64,000 nt of DNA from SZUA-309 sp965215995 (GTDB lineage Bacteria > Pseudomonadota > Gammaproteobacteria > Pseudomonadales > Azotimanducaceae): positions 2,046,001 to 2,110,000 of the forward strand of contig OZ244128.1 in NCBI GenBank assembly GCA_965215995.1, written 5' to 3'. A program made the position numbers and the translations under genes. The notes under the pieces are model-generated. The model saw only the letters and a program-made list of their open reading frames with translations, did no database searches and was not told the origin of the DNA. The first letter of the stretch is position 1, and every line of letters begins with the position of its first letter. This document shows positions 36,729 through 46,163 of the stretch, piece after piece.

Positions 36729-38543
36729 CTGAAACTACCGAGTTTCATCGACCCGGAGTTCTTCCAGCGGCGCCTGGCCCACGTGGAAGCGCTGCCGCAA
36801 CTATCCTTCCTGGCCGTGGCGGTGGGTTTGTTCACAGGCGGTGTGATTCACCTGTTCCGAGTCAGCGTCGAGGTGATCGGCAGCTGGATCCTGCCTGCCG
36901 GTCCCGAGTCATTCGAGCAGCTCTCACACGCTGAACGGTTCGCGCTGCCGGTGATTGGTGCGGTTCTTCTGGCCGTGTTCCTAAGCCGCCTTTCCGCCGG
37001 TGATCGCCGTGTAGGGGTCGTCCACGTGATGGAACGGCTGAGCCGGCACCAGGGATACCTGCCGGTAAAGAACGCCCTCGTGCAGTTCTTTGGCGGCATC
37101 CTGGCACTGGCCACCGGTCAGTCCGGCGGCCGGGAAGGTCCAGCCATTCACCTGGGCGCCGCCAGCGCGAGCCTGATGGGCCAGGCTTTCCGCCTGCCGA
37201 ACAACTCGATTCGGGTGCTGGTGGCCTGTGGCACCGCATCCGCCATCGCCGGCTCGTTCAATACGCCTCTGGCCGGGGTGATCTTCGCCATGGAAGTGGT
37301 GATGATGGAATACACCCTGGGCAGCTTCATTCCTGTGATCATCGCGTCCGTGGTGACCACGGTGATGACTCAATACTTCTTCGGTGGTGAGGCTGCGTTC
37401 ACCGTTGCTGAACAGGAACTCGGCTCACTCACGGAGCTGCCTTTCATCGTCCTGGCCGGTTTCGCCGCTGGCTGTGTGGCTGCCGGTTTCAACCGTTGCG
37501 TGCAGCTCTTCGCGAGCTTGGCCAACCGGCCGTTCTGGATGCGCGTACTGCTTGCTGGGGCTCTGACCGGTGCTGCCGCCCAGATTGCACCCGGTGTGAT
37601 GGGGGTCGGCTACGACACCGTGTCCGCTGCCATGCTCGGCGATATTGCGCTCAGCACACTGCTGGTGATCGTGGTCCTCAAGCTCATCGCCAGCTCAGCC
37701 GCCGTCGGGCTTGGCCTGCCGGTGGGTCTGATCGGCCCCACTTTTGTGGTCGGTGCCGCCCTAGGGGGTGCGCTCGGCTACCTTGGTCACTACCTGCAGC
37801 CCGGAGCGGAAATCTCCATTGCCCTATACGTGATGCTCGGCATGACGGCCATGATGGCAGCCGTGCTGCAGGCCCCACTGGCCGCACTGATGGCCGTGCT
37901 GGAGCTGACCGCCAATCCGAGCCTCATGCTGCCTGCCATGCTCATCATCGTGGTGGCCTCTCTGACCGCTTCGGTCGTGTTCAAGCAGAAGTCCGTTTTT
38001 CTCTCGACCCTGGACACCCTGGGGCTAAAATACCCGCCCGATCCGGTCACCGCGCACCTGCAGCGGGCCGGAGTGATTTCGATCATGAATCGAGACCTGG
38101 TCAGACTGCCGGTTGAGTGCACCCGCGATGATGCCGAAGTCGCCATGCGCACTCAGCCGATCTGGGTCGTGGTGGAGTCGAATCCAGGCGACGTTAGATG
38201 CGTGCTGCGTGCCACCGACTTACGCGCTCATCTCGAATCAGAGTCCGGCGTCGACCAGGAAGCTCGGCCAGACAGCACTGCCGCGGATTCTCAACAGAAC
38301 GAAACACTGCATGACGACAACGAGAAGGCAGCCGCGACTCTGGATCTGATGGAGATCCCAGGACTGCGGTTAGACGTGGCCAACCTGGACTACCGGGCCA
38401 CGCTCGCCGAGGCGCAGGAAGTGCTGAGCGAGCTCAAGACCGAAGCGCTCTGCATACGCAGGACAACGGCACCCATGATCGAAACGGTGCTGGGTGTGAT
38501 CACCCAGCAGGACATAGACAACTACCGAAACCCGGGAGCATAG
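36729..38543 (+). CDS. ClC-family chloride channel/antiporter with C-terminal CBS domains
   Basis: Membrane chloride channel or Cl-/H+ antiporter. The ~600-residue product has about ten hydrophobic segments, the selectivity motif GREGPAIHLGA with the gating glutamate, GSFNTPLAGVIFAMEV and the third anion motif LPVGLIGPTFVVGA. A cytoplasmic region after residue ~440 resembles two CBS halves (around SIMNRDLVRLPV and LDYRATLAEAQEVL). The start is unclear: the in-frame stretch contains no ATG near the first helix. Candidates are CTG at 36729 (AAAGG 8 nt upstream) or GTG at 36783. hemJ starts 5 bp after its stop. Confidence 0.85.
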   Translation: MKLPSFIDPEFFQRRLAHVEALPQLSFLAVAVGLFTGGVIHLFRVSVEVIGSWILPAGPESFEQLSHAERFALPVIGAVLLAVFLSRLSAGDRRVGVVHVMERLSRHQGYLPVKNALVQFFGGILALATGQSGGREGPAIHLGAASASLMGQAFRLPNNSIRVLVACGTASAIAGSFNTPLAGVIFAMEVVMMEYTLGSFIPVIIASVVTTVMTQYFFGGEAAFTVAEQELGSLTELPFIVLAGFAAGCVAAGFNRCVQLFASLANRPFWMRVLLAGALTGAAAQIAPGVMGVGYDTVSAAMLGDIALSTLLVIVVLKLIASSAAVGLGLPVGLIGPTFVVGAALGGALGYLGHYLQPGAEISIALYVMLGMTAMMAAVLQAPLAALMAVLELTANPSLMLPAMLIIVVASLTASVVFKQKSVFLSTLDTLGLKYPPDPVTAHLQRAGVISIMNRDLVRLPVECTRDDAEVAMRTQPIWVVVESNPGDVRCVLRATDLRAHLESESGVDQEARPDSTAADSQQNETLHDDNEKAAATLDLMEIPGLRLDVANLDYRATLAEAQEVLSELKTEALCIRRTTAPMIETVLGVITQQDIDNYRNPGA

Positions 38544-38548
38544 AACTG

Positions 38549-38983
38549 ATGGCCGGTGCATACCTCTGGCTCAAAGCCTTTCACATCATCGGCGTGGTGA
38601 CCTGGTTCGCCGCCATGTTCTACCTGCCACGACTGTTCGTTTACCACAGCATGACGGAGGACGAAGCCGGCCGGGCGCGGTTCAAGGTGATGGAAGACAA
38701 GCTCTACCGGATCATCATGCGGCCATCGATGTTCATCGCCGTCGGCTTCGGGCTCTGGACGCTGTACCTTTCCTGGGATGCCTTCGCCACCACCGCCTGG
38801 CTCTGGATAAAGCTGGCCGGCGTGGTGTTGCTGCTTGGCTACCACTTCTACTGTGCGCGCTTGATTGATGCATTCGCCAATGACGCGAGTCCGCACAGCG
38901 AACGCTTCTACCGGGTGTTCAACGAAGCTCCGGCCCTCCTGCTCATTCTCATCGTGATCCTCGTGGTCGTTAAACCCTTCTGA
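38549..38983 (+). CDS. hemJ: protoporphyrinogen IX oxidase HemJ
   Basis: HemJ oxidises protoporphyrinogen IX in haem synthesis, within the inner membrane. The 144-residue product has four hydrophobic segments. Conserved residues include the early His (LKAFHIIGVVTWFAAMFYLPRLF), the KVMEDKLYRIIMRPSM stretch and the later GYHFYCARLI; the family relies on such His, Lys and Arg residues. It starts 5 bp after the ClC gene and is followed 16 bp later by hemL, so two haem-pathway genes are adjacent. Confidence 0.92.
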   Translation: MAGAYLWLKAFHIIGVVTWFAAMFYLPRLFVYHSMTEDEAGRARFKVMEDKLYRIIMRPSMFIAVGFGLWTLYLSWDAFATTAWLWIKLAGVVLLLGYHFYCARLIDAFANDASPHSERFYRVFNEAPALLLILIVILVVVKPF

Positions 38984-38999
38984 CAGCAGAGAACTCCAC

Positions 39000-40286
39000 A
39001 TGAAACGCACTACTTCAGAAAAGCTGATCCAGCGGGCTCGGAAATCCATCCCCGGCGGCGTCAACTCACCCGTGCGGGCGTTCACGGGTGTCGGCGGCAC
39101 GCCGGTCTTTTTCGAGCGTGGCGAAGGCGCCTACCTCACCGACGCGGACGGCAACCGCTACATTGACTATGTGGGTTCCTGGGGGCCCATGCTGCTCGGT
39201 CATGGCAATCCGGAGATCGTCAAAGCGGTTCAGGATCAAGCGGCTCAGGCGCTCGGCTTCGGCGCGCCCACCGCACTCGAGATCGACCTCGCCGAGCAGG
39301 TGATCGGCATGATGCCGTCCATCGAACGTGTACGCATGGTGAACTCAGGCACAGAGGCAACCATGTCGGCCATCCGGTTGGCACGTGGCTACACGGGCCG
39401 CGATATGATCATCAAGTTTGCCGGTTGCTATCACGGCCACTCAGACTCCCTCCTGGTGAAGGCCGGTTCCGGCTTGCTCACGCTCGGCATTCCGAACTCA
39501 CCAGGCGTGCCCGAGGCAGTGGCCGCTAACACCCTGACCGTACCGTTCAACAGCTCAGAGGCCGTCGCAAGCGCCTTCGAGACTTATCCCGACCGGATTG
39601 CTTGTGTGATCATCGAGCCAGTGGCAGGCAACATGGGCTGCATCCCGCCACTACCCGGATTCCTCGAAAGTCTGCGCGAGATCACGGCCGCGAACGGCGC
39701 GTTGCTCATTTTCGACGAGGTGATGACCGGCTTCCGCGTTGCCCGTGGCGGCGCCCAGGCACGCTATGACATCACCCCGGACCTGACCACGCTCGGCAAA
39801 ATCATCGGTGGTGGGCTGCCGGTGGGAGCGTTCGGCGGCAGCGCCGAGGTCATGGACCACATCGCCCCGGTTGGCGACGTGTACCAGGCCGGCACTCTGT
39901 CCGGTAATCCACTGGCCACTGTGGCCGGGCTGACCATGCTGCGAGCGCTGGACGAGGCGCTCTATGAGCAACTGGCCGCTGCGACCAGCAAGCTCAGCGA
40001 CGGGTTGGCCGCTCGCGCCGACGCTGCTGGTATCCCGGTCACCGTGAATCAGGTCTGCGGTATGTTCAGCCTTTTCTTCACCGCCGGTGAAGTGACGGAA
40101 TTCGATCATGTAGCCAATGCGGATGTGAATCGATTCAACGCCTTCTTCCACGCCATGCTGGATAATGGGGTGTATCTGGCCCCGAGCGCGTTCGAGGCCG
40201 GCTTTCTCTCCACCGTCCACGACGACGCCATCATCGATGCGACTCTGGATGCAGCAGAAGCCGCTTTCGCAAGCCTCAGCGGCTGA
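39000..40286 (+). CDS. hemL: glutamate-1-semialdehyde 2,1-aminomutase
   Basis: PLP enzyme forming 5-aminolevulinate in the C5 haem pathway. The 428-residue product opens RARKSIPGGVNSPVRAF, carries NSGTEATMSAIRLARGYTGR, the FDEVMTGFRVARGG motif and the PLP lysine in TTLGKIIGGGLPVGAFGG near residue 265. Length matches the family. It follows hemJ by 16 bp and is followed by the sugar kinase gene 27 bp later, so the three may be one operon. Confidence 0.97.
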   Translation: MKRTTSEKLIQRARKSIPGGVNSPVRAFTGVGGTPVFFERGEGAYLTDADGNRYIDYVGSWGPMLLGHGNPEIVKAVQDQAAQALGFGAPTALEIDLAEQVIGMMPSIERVRMVNSGTEATMSAIRLARGYTGRDMIIKFAGCYHGHSDSLLVKAGSGLLTLGIPNSPGVPEAVAANTLTVPFNSSEAVASAFETYPDRIACVIIEPVAGNMGCIPPLPGFLESLREITAANGALLIFDEVMTGFRVARGGAQARYDITPDLTTLGKIIGGGLPVGAFGGSAEVMDHIAPVGDVYQAGTLSGNPLATVAGLTMLRALDEALYEQLAAATSKLSDGLAARADAAGIPVTVNQVCGMFSLFFTAGEVTEFDHVANADVNRFNAFFHAMLDNGVYLAPSAFEAGFLSTVHDDAIIDATLDAAEAAFASLSG

Positions 40287-40312
40287 TTTTTAACACGACA
40301 ACCGGAACTGAC

Positions 40313-41308
40313 ATGTACGACGTTTACGGACTGGGCAATGCCCTGGTCGATATGGAATACACCATCGAGGACAGCTTCCTCGCAGACCATGACATTGCCA
40401 AAGGCCATATGACCCTGGTGGAAGAGCCGGTGATGGATGCGCTGGTCGACGGCCTGGATGGCCATGCACCCACTAGGATGAGCGGCGGTTCCGCAGCCAA
40501 TACGTTGATTGCCGTGCAGGGGTTCGGTGCAAGCACTTTCTATTCCTGCAAGGTCGCCGATGACGACACGGGCAGGCACTTCCTCGAAGACCTGGCGACG
40601 GCCGGTGTCACCACCAACGGCAACGCAGCCAGCGAAGCGGGTAAATCCGGGCGCTGCCTGGTGCTGATCACCCCGGACGCCGAGCGCTCCATGAACACCT
40701 TTCTCGGCATCTCCAGCGCCCTGTCTCGCCAGGAGCTGGATGAAGCGGCGCTCGCAAGCTCCCAGTATTTTTACGCAGAGGGTTACATGAGCTCAGCGGA
40801 TGGCAGCCGTGATGCCGCCATCGCCGCACGCGAGCTGGCGGAACAGGCGGGTGTCAAGACCGCCATCTCCCTCTCCGATCCCAGCATGGTCGAGTTCTTC
40901 CGGGGCGCGCTGGAGCAGATCCTCGGTAATGGAGTGGATCATCTGTTCTGCAACGAGGAGGAGGCTCTTACCTGGGCGGGCACCGACAGGCTCGATGTTG
41001 CCGTTGCTGAGCTCAAAGACATCGGCAAGAACCTGAACATCACCCTTGGCGCCAAAGGCAGCCTGGCTGTTACTCCGGGTAGTCAGTCCATGGTTGCTGG
41101 CTTTCCGGTGGACGCGGTAGATACCACGGGCGCCGGTGACATGTACGCTGGTGGTTGCCTGTACGGCTGGACACAGGGTCTTTCAGCGGAAGATGCAGCG
41201 GGCCTTGGTAACTACGCCGCGGCGACGCTCGTGCAAGCCCTGGGCGCCAGGCTCAAGACCAATGCTGCCTACCAGCAGACGCTGAACGCCTATCGCGCCT
41301 TACGCTGA
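40313..41308 (+). CDS. PfkB-family kinase, adenosine kinase-like
   Basis: A 331-residue carbohydrate/nucleoside kinase with N-terminal GLGNALVDMEY, the substrate motif MSGGSAANTLIAVQGFG (about residue 57) and the catalytic signature DTTGAGDMYAGG near residue 268, whose Asp is the base. Residues fit bacterial adenosine kinase-like PfkB proteins, but substrate cannot be fixed from sequence. It lies 27 bp after hemL, and transcription then meets sfsA head-on. Confidence 0.85.
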   Translation: MYDVYGLGNALVDMEYTIEDSFLADHDIAKGHMTLVEEPVMDALVDGLDGHAPTRMSGGSAANTLIAVQGFGASTFYSCKVADDDTGRHFLEDLATAGVTTNGNAASEAGKSGRCLVLITPDAERSMNTFLGISSALSRQELDEAALASSQYFYAEGYMSSADGSRDAAIAARELAEQAGVKTAISLSDPSMVEFFRGALEQILGNGVDHLFCNEEEALTWAGTDRLDVAVAELKDIGKNLNITLGAKGSLAVTPGSQSMVAGFPVDAVDTTGAGDMYAGGCLYGWTQGLSAEDAAGLGNYAAATLVQALGARLKTNAAYQQTLNAYRALR

Positions 41309-41352
41309 ACTTGCGGCCGGCGCGTCACCCACCCGTCGCACCTGGCGGAAGG

Positions 41353-42087
41353 CTACGCGCCCCGCTGATCGGCAGGTCTTTGATCGGCGAGATCAACGGG
41401 CAACTGAGTATCCAGGACAATCTCGTCCCGTTCGATCCGACAGCCGAAGGCCAGAACTGCCACGCCAGCCAGGGCAGCTGAGCGCACGGCGGCACCGTAG
41501 GCCGGGTGAATCTCATCCGCCAGTGTCGCCCGCAGCACCCCCGTGTGCTGCACGCAGAACACGAGTGCCGCCCGTTCGCCCGCCTGCACACGTCTGACAA
41601 GCGCATTCACATGCTTCAGCGCTCTTTCGCTGACCGCGTCCGGAAAGCTGCCGCGACCGGTTTCATCACAGAGGGTCATGTTCTTGACCTCCACCCAGCA
41701 GGGCGTGCCGTCGTTGGCCGCCAGCAGGAAGTCGAAGCGGCCGGACTCATCTGGAATCACTGCTTCCGACCGGGTGAGCGTCATGCCCTCGAAAGGTGCC
41801 AGCGTTCCGGCTGCCAGCGATTCGGCCATCAGCTGATTGGCTCGCGCCGTGTTCACACCTACCCGGCCATTGGCAGTCACGACCACCTCCAGCGTATGCG
41901 GGTACTTGCGCTTCGCATTGTCTGACCTGGAGTACCAGGCCTCAGAGCCCGGATCCGCGCAGCCGAGCATGGCACCGGTGTTGGGGCAATGCACGGTCAG
42001 CGGCCCGTCCACGGTCTCGAGATCGGCCAGGAAACGCTTGTAGCGACGAATCAGCGTGCCGCTGGCCAGCGCTGGTTCCAGCTTCAC
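41353..42087 (-). CDS. sfsA: sugar fermentation stimulation protein homolog SfsA (GTG start)
   Basis: A 244-residue protein with an N-terminal OB-like region and a nuclease-like fold. Characteristic motifs are LIRRYKRFLADLE, HCPNTGAMLGCADPG, the FLLAANDGTPCWVEVKNMTL core and FPDAVSERALKHV. Its cellular role is not settled. The GTG start overlaps the stop of the aminotransferase gene (GTGA), so translation is coupled. sfsA next to a class I aminotransferase and dksA is a common gammaproteobacterial arrangement. Confidence 0.94.
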   Translation of the reverse strand: MKLEPALASGTLIRRYKRFLADLETVDGPLTVHCPNTGAMLGCADPGSEAWYSRSDNAKRKYPHTLEVVVTANGRVGVNTARANQLMAESLAAGTLAPFEGMTLTRSEAVIPDESGRFDFLLAANDGTPCWVEVKNMTLCDETGRGSFPDAVSERALKHVNALVRRVQAGERAALVFCVQHTGVLRATLADEIHPAYGAAVRSAALAGVAVLAFGCRIERDEIVLDTQLPVDLADQRPADQRGA

Positions 42088-43259
42088 GGTGCTCGCCAGG
42101 CTTGCAACGCTGTTCCGATTCGTTCGATGCCGAGATCGATGTCTGCCTCACCCGTCGTGTAAGCAAACCGAACATAGCGCTCGGCCAGGTGGCTGCCGAA
42201 GTCGATACCGGGGGTGACAGCGACCTGATACTCATCGATCAGCCGCCAGCAGAACGTCTCGGAGTCGAGACCCGAGCTGCTCACGTCCACGTAGAGATAA
42301 AAGGCACCTCGAGGATCCACGGGGATATCCAGACCCAGTGCTCTCAACCCCGTAGCCAGCTGATCCCGACGCGCAGCGAATCGCCGCCGCCTTGACTCGT
42401 GTATCTCCATCGCCTCCGGCTCGAACGCCGCCAGCGCCGCATGCTGGGCAATGCTCGACGGCGAGATGAAGAGGTTCTGAGCCAGACGACTGACACCATC
42501 CACGCAGTCTTCCGGCACCACCATCCAACCGAGTCGCCAACCCGTCATGCCGAAGTATTTGGAGAAGCTGTTCAGCACGAAGATGTCCGAGTTGACCGAC
42601 AATCCGGTCCGGTACTCCGGCTGCTTATCTCCGTAGATCAAGCCCTGATAGATCTCATCCAGTAGAAACAGGCCGTCATGCGAGCGCACCACCTCTATGA
42701 GACGGGCAAGCCGGTCACGGCTGACCACGGCGCCGGTCGGGTTGGCCGGTGAGCCGAGCAGCAGTCCACGGGTGTGCTCCTGCCAGGCCGCTTGGAGCGC
42801 TTCGGGTGTGACCTGGAAGCCACTGGCCGCATCCACGTCAATGCGCGCCGGTACCGCGTTGACCAGACCAACGAATACCTCGTTGCAGGGATAGCCAGGG
42901 TCCGGCATGAGCAGTTCGTCACCCGGGTCCAACAGCAGACCGGCCAGCAACAGAAGCCCGCCACTCGCACCGGAGGTGACCACGATCCGCTCGGGTGCTA
43001 CCTGCACGCCTGCGGTCTGGTCGTAGTAGTCTGATATTCTTTCCCGCAAGGCAGGCGTGCCCAACGCCTGCGTATATTTCGTATGGCCCTCCGCCAGGGC
43101 AGCCCGGCCAGCCCGGATGATGGGTTCGGCGGTGTCGAAGTCCGGCTCGCCTACCTCGAAATGAACCACCTTCCGACCCTGCTCCTCCAGAGCCTTGGCC
43201 CGCTCCATGAGCTGCATGACCCGGAAAGGGGCGATCTGCTTCAATCTGCTGGCGGTCAT
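42084..43259 (-). CDS. class I/II pyridoxal-phosphate aminotransferase
   Basis: A 391-residue fold-type I PLP enzyme. Landmarks are FEVGEPDFDTAEP near residue 34, GASGGLLLLAGLLLDPGDE, SPANPTGAVVSRD, the DEIYQGLIYG aspartate pair and the PLP lysine in NSFSKYFGMTGWRLGW near residue 230. The substrate is not determinable from sequence. It is divergent from dksA across a 279-bp gap and overlaps sfsA by 4 bp. Confidence 0.93.
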   Translation of the reverse strand: MTASRLKQIAPFRVMQLMERAKALEEQGRKVVHFEVGEPDFDTAEPIIRAGRAALAEGHTKYTQALGTPALRERISDYYDQTAGVQVAPERIVVTSGASGGLLLLAGLLLDPGDELLMPDPGYPCNEVFVGLVNAVPARIDVDAASGFQVTPEALQAAWQEHTRGLLLGSPANPTGAVVSRDRLARLIEVVRSHDGLFLLDEIYQGLIYGDKQPEYRTGLSVNSDIFVLNSFSKYFGMTGWRLGWMVVPEDCVDGVSRLAQNLFISPSSIAQHAALAAFEPEAMEIHESRRRRFAARRDQLATGLRALGLDIPVDPRGAFYLYVDVSSSGLDSETFCWRLIDEYQVAVTPGIDFGSHLAERYVRFAYTTGEADIDLGIERIGTALQAWRAP

Positions 43260-43538
43260 CGCGTTGCTCAGGGTGTCACACGCCGTTGGTCACGGGTGCG
43301 CATGATGCGCGCTGGCTCGACCGGTAACAACCCGAACCGACCGGCCTCTGGGACCGAAAAACGGGCAGGCAAAACGACTGTCACGAAGAGCCGTTCGCCT
43401 GTAGCGAACTGCTTTCGGTTCTGGTAGCTTACGCGCCCTTCGATTTGGGGCACTTAACGCCCTGGTATTTCGAGCGGTTCTGATCAACTGGATTGGCGAA
43501 GGGAGATCGGGCCGTCACAGAAGAGGATCGATCTGAGT

Positions 43539-43997
43539 ATGGCGTCCACTGCACGCAAGAAATCTGCTTCAAAAACGGCCGATTCGCCGTTCAAGAACTT
43601 CACCCCCTACAAGCCCAAGAAGAACGAGCCCTACATGAGTGAGGGCCAGATGGATCACTTCCGAGATATTCTGAGCAAATGGCGTCAGGAGCTCATGGAA
43701 GAGGTAGACCGCACCGTGCACCATATGCGCGACGAAGCGGCAAACTTTCCTGATCCTGCGGACCGGGCAACCCAGGAAGAAGAGTTCTCCATCGAGCTCC
43801 GAACCCGGGATCGTGAGCGCAAACTGATCAAGAAGATCGATCAGACCATCGATCGCCTCGACCAGGAAGACTTCGGCTACTGTGATACCTGCGGCGTGGA
43901 GATCGGACTGCGCCGACTGGAGGCCCGGCCAACCGCAACCCAGTGCATAGACTGCAAGTCACTGGACGAGATCAAAGAGAAACAGCTGCACGGCTGA
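43539..43997 (+). CDS. dksA: RNA polymerase-binding transcription factor DksA
   Basis: DksA enters the RNA polymerase secondary channel and works with ppGpp to lower rRNA and raise amino-acid promoter activity. The 152-residue product has a Ser/Lys-rich N-terminus, a coiled coil (about residues 40-115) with the tip DPADRATQEEE, and a zinc finger CDTCG...CIDCK near residues 117-138. All four cysteines are present. gluQ follows by 10 bp, the conserved dksA-gluQ pair. Confidence 0.97.
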   Translation: MASTARKKSASKTADSPFKNFTPYKPKKNEPYMSEGQMDHFRDILSKWRQELMEEVDRTVHHMRDEAANFPDPADRATQEEEFSIELRTRDRERKLIKKIDQTIDRLDQEDFGYCDTCGVEIGLRRLEARPTATQCIDCKSLDEIKEKQLHG

Positions 43998-44007
43998 TCG
44001 GACGGTC

Positions 44008-44868
44008 ATGTCGAACGCAGCGGGCCGGTTCGCTCCCTCTCCTACCGGCCCGCTCCATCTGGGTTCCCTCCTGGCGGCCACTGCCAGCTACCTGGATGCC
44101 CGTCAGCGAGGCGATCGCTGGTTGGTGCGCATCGACGATCTGGACGTGCCGAGAAATGCACCTGGCGCCGAGGACGCCATCCTGAGATCCCTGGAAGCCC
44201 ACGGGCTGATCTGGGACGGCAGCATCATCCGCCAAAGTGACCGGCTGGAACGTTATGAGGCCGCGCTTGCCAGGCTCACCGCGGCGGGCCACACCTTCAA
44301 CTGCACCTGCGCGCGTAAGCGTCTGAAGGGTCTCGGCCCCTACCCGGGCACCTGCCGGGAAGCCGCGCATCCAGCTGCCGATGCCGCCATTCGCGTGCGG
44401 GTGAATGATGCACAGATCGAGTTCACCGATCTCGTGGTTGGTCCTGTGCGGGAAGCGCTTGCAGATTCCATCGGTGACTTCATCATCCGCCGCCGGGACG
44501 GCCTGTTCGCCTACCAACTGGCAACCGCCGTGGATGACGGTGACCCGGAAATCACCCGTGTCGTCCGGGGAGGCGACCTGCTGGACAACACGGCCCGGCA
44601 GATCTTCCTGATGCAACTGCTGGCGCTGACCCCGCCCATCTACGGTCACGTACCGATGATCCTGAATGCCGTGGGCCAGAAGCTCTCGAAACAGACCCAT
44701 GCGGCGGCACTCGACGATCAGAAGCCCGCTGCCAATCTGCGCAGGATCCTGCCTATGCTCGGCCTGACCCCACCGACTCTGGCCAAGCCTGGTGAACTGC
44801 TGGACTGGGCGGCTGCAGAATTCTCTCTGGAAGCCCTGCAGGGTGGACCGTCCAGCTACCATCACTGA
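44008..44868 (+). CDS. gluQ: glutamyl-Q tRNA(Asp) synthetase
   Basis: GluQ activates glutamate and attaches it to queuosine in tRNA-Asp, completing the wobble-base modification. The 286-residue product resembles the catalytic half of GluRS: FAPSPTGPLHLGS (HIGH-type) at residue 8, RIDDLDVPR, a zinc region CTCARKRLK...CREA and KLSKQTHA (KMSKS-type) near residue 230. It lacks an anticodon-binding domain, as expected. It lies directly after dksA. Confidence 0.96.
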   Translation: MSNAAGRFAPSPTGPLHLGSLLAATASYLDARQRGDRWLVRIDDLDVPRNAPGAEDAILRSLEAHGLIWDGSIIRQSDRLERYEAALARLTAAGHTFNCTCARKRLKGLGPYPGTCREAAHPAADAAIRVRVNDAQIEFTDLVVGPVREALADSIGDFIIRRRDGLFAYQLATAVDDGDPEITRVVRGGDLLDNTARQIFLMQLLALTPPIYGHVPMILNAVGQKLSKQTHAAALDDQKPAANLRRILPMLGLTPPTLAKPGELLDWAAAEFSLEALQGGPSSYHH

Positions 44869-44897
44869 GTCCGCTTTTTGTTAACATCCGCTTCCAC

Positions 44898-46163
44898 ATG
44901 AACCGAATACTCGTGCTGGAGCCGGAGTCGCAGACCTCGCGACCGATCGAATCCCTCAAGTCCCTGCTCGCGGAAGCAGAGGGATTCGAGCCGGTATCGA
45001 TTCCCGATCTGACCAATCTGCCGGAACTGGCCAGCACCGCCAGCGCGCTGCTGTGCGTTTACGAAAAGCATGCCGAGGCTCTGGCCAGCCGGTCCATACC
45101 GGTGGTGGTGATAGATGACGAACCGAACGTGCGCCGCGCCGTGACCGCCATCAAGGCGGGTGCCAGCGAGTATTTGAGCGCAGAAGGGGGAGAGCTGCTC
45201 GAGCACCTTTCCCGGGTTATCGCCGAGCACTCCGATGCGGTGGAAAGCGCCTTTCCCACGGTCGGGGCCAGCGAGCTTATGCAGACTCTGGCCGAGAGCA
45301 TCTCCAGAGTCGCCCCTACTGAATCCACCGTACTGATTTCCGGCGAGTCCGGTACCGGTAAGGCGCTGGTCGCCCGGGCCATTCACGCCGAGAGCCAGCG
45401 TAAAAACGCATCAATGATCGCGCTGAACTGCGCCACGGTGCCAAACGAGCTGATCGAAACGGAGCTGTTTGGCGAACCCGGTGATCCGACTGAGGGATTG
45501 GTCAACACGGCCACCGGCGGCACCCTGTTCCTCGACGAGGTCGGGGAGCTTCCAGCGGCTGCCCAGGTCCGGTTGCTCCGGCTGCTGGAATCCGAGCCGG
45601 ACATGCGTCTCATCTGCGCGACTACTCGGGATCTGGACGGTCTGGTCCAGGCCGGGCAATTCCGCAGCGATCTTTACTACCGCCTCAAAGTGATCGGCCT
45701 CAAGGTGCCGCCGCTCCGGGAACGGGGCGAAGACGTGCTGCTGCTTGCCGAGGAGATCCTGGCCAGCACCATGGACAAGCTCGGAAAGCGTGATCTCCAC
45801 TTCGCTGACGACACCCTGGCGGACATGCGCCGCTACCCCTGGCCTGGAAACGTCAGAGAGCTGGAGAACGCCATTCAGCGGGCGGTGATCCTCTCCGACG
45901 GTGGCGGCGCCATCAGCACCGCAATGCTCGCTATCGAGCTGCCGCAGACCGACGAGACGGACCCGGCAGTTGGGGCATCTCCGGATCAGACCATCGAGGA
46001 CTACTTCGTCAGCTTCGTGACGGCCCACCAGGACAACATGACGGAAACGGAGCTGGCCGAGAAGCTCGGCATCAGTCGCAAGAGCCTCTGGGAGCGGCGC
46101 CAGCGGCTGAACATCCCGCGGAAAAAGACCAAGAAGCGAGGCCGAAGAAGAGATGTCAGTTGA
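44898..46163 (+). CDS. NtrC-family (CbrB-like) regulator without the GAFTGA loop
   Basis: A 421-residue three-domain regulator. Residues 1-115 resemble a receiver fold but lack a clear phospho-acceptor Asp (SALLCVYEKH where a D is expected). The AAA+ core has Walker A GESGTGKALVA (about residue 148) and Walker B GGTLFLDEVGEL, plus the arginine region FRSDLYYRL. Between ELFG and GGTLFLDE the sigma-54-contacting GAFTGA loop is missing (EPGDPTEGLVNTAT instead). A Fis-type helix-turn-helix (TELAEKLGISRKSLWERRQR) and a basic tail close it. Between gluQ and pcnB, Pseudomonas carries cbrA-cbrB; here cbrA is absent. Target genes are unknown. Confidence 0.88.
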   Translation: MNRILVLEPESQTSRPIESLKSLLAEAEGFEPVSIPDLTNLPELASTASALLCVYEKHAEALASRSIPVVVIDDEPNVRRAVTAIKAGASEYLSAEGGELLEHLSRVIAEHSDAVESAFPTVGASELMQTLAESISRVAPTESTVLISGESGTGKALVARAIHAESQRKNASMIALNCATVPNELIETELFGEPGDPTEGLVNTATGGTLFLDEVGELPAAAQVRLLRLLESEPDMRLICATTRDLDGLVQAGQFRSDLYYRLKVIGLKVPPLRERGEDVLLLAEEILASTMDKLGKRDLHFADDTLADMRRYPWPGNVRELENAIQRAVILSDGGGAISTAMLAIELPQTDETDPAVGASPDQTIEDYFVSFVTAHQDNMTETELAEKLGISRKSLWERRQRLNIPRKKTKKRGRRRDVS

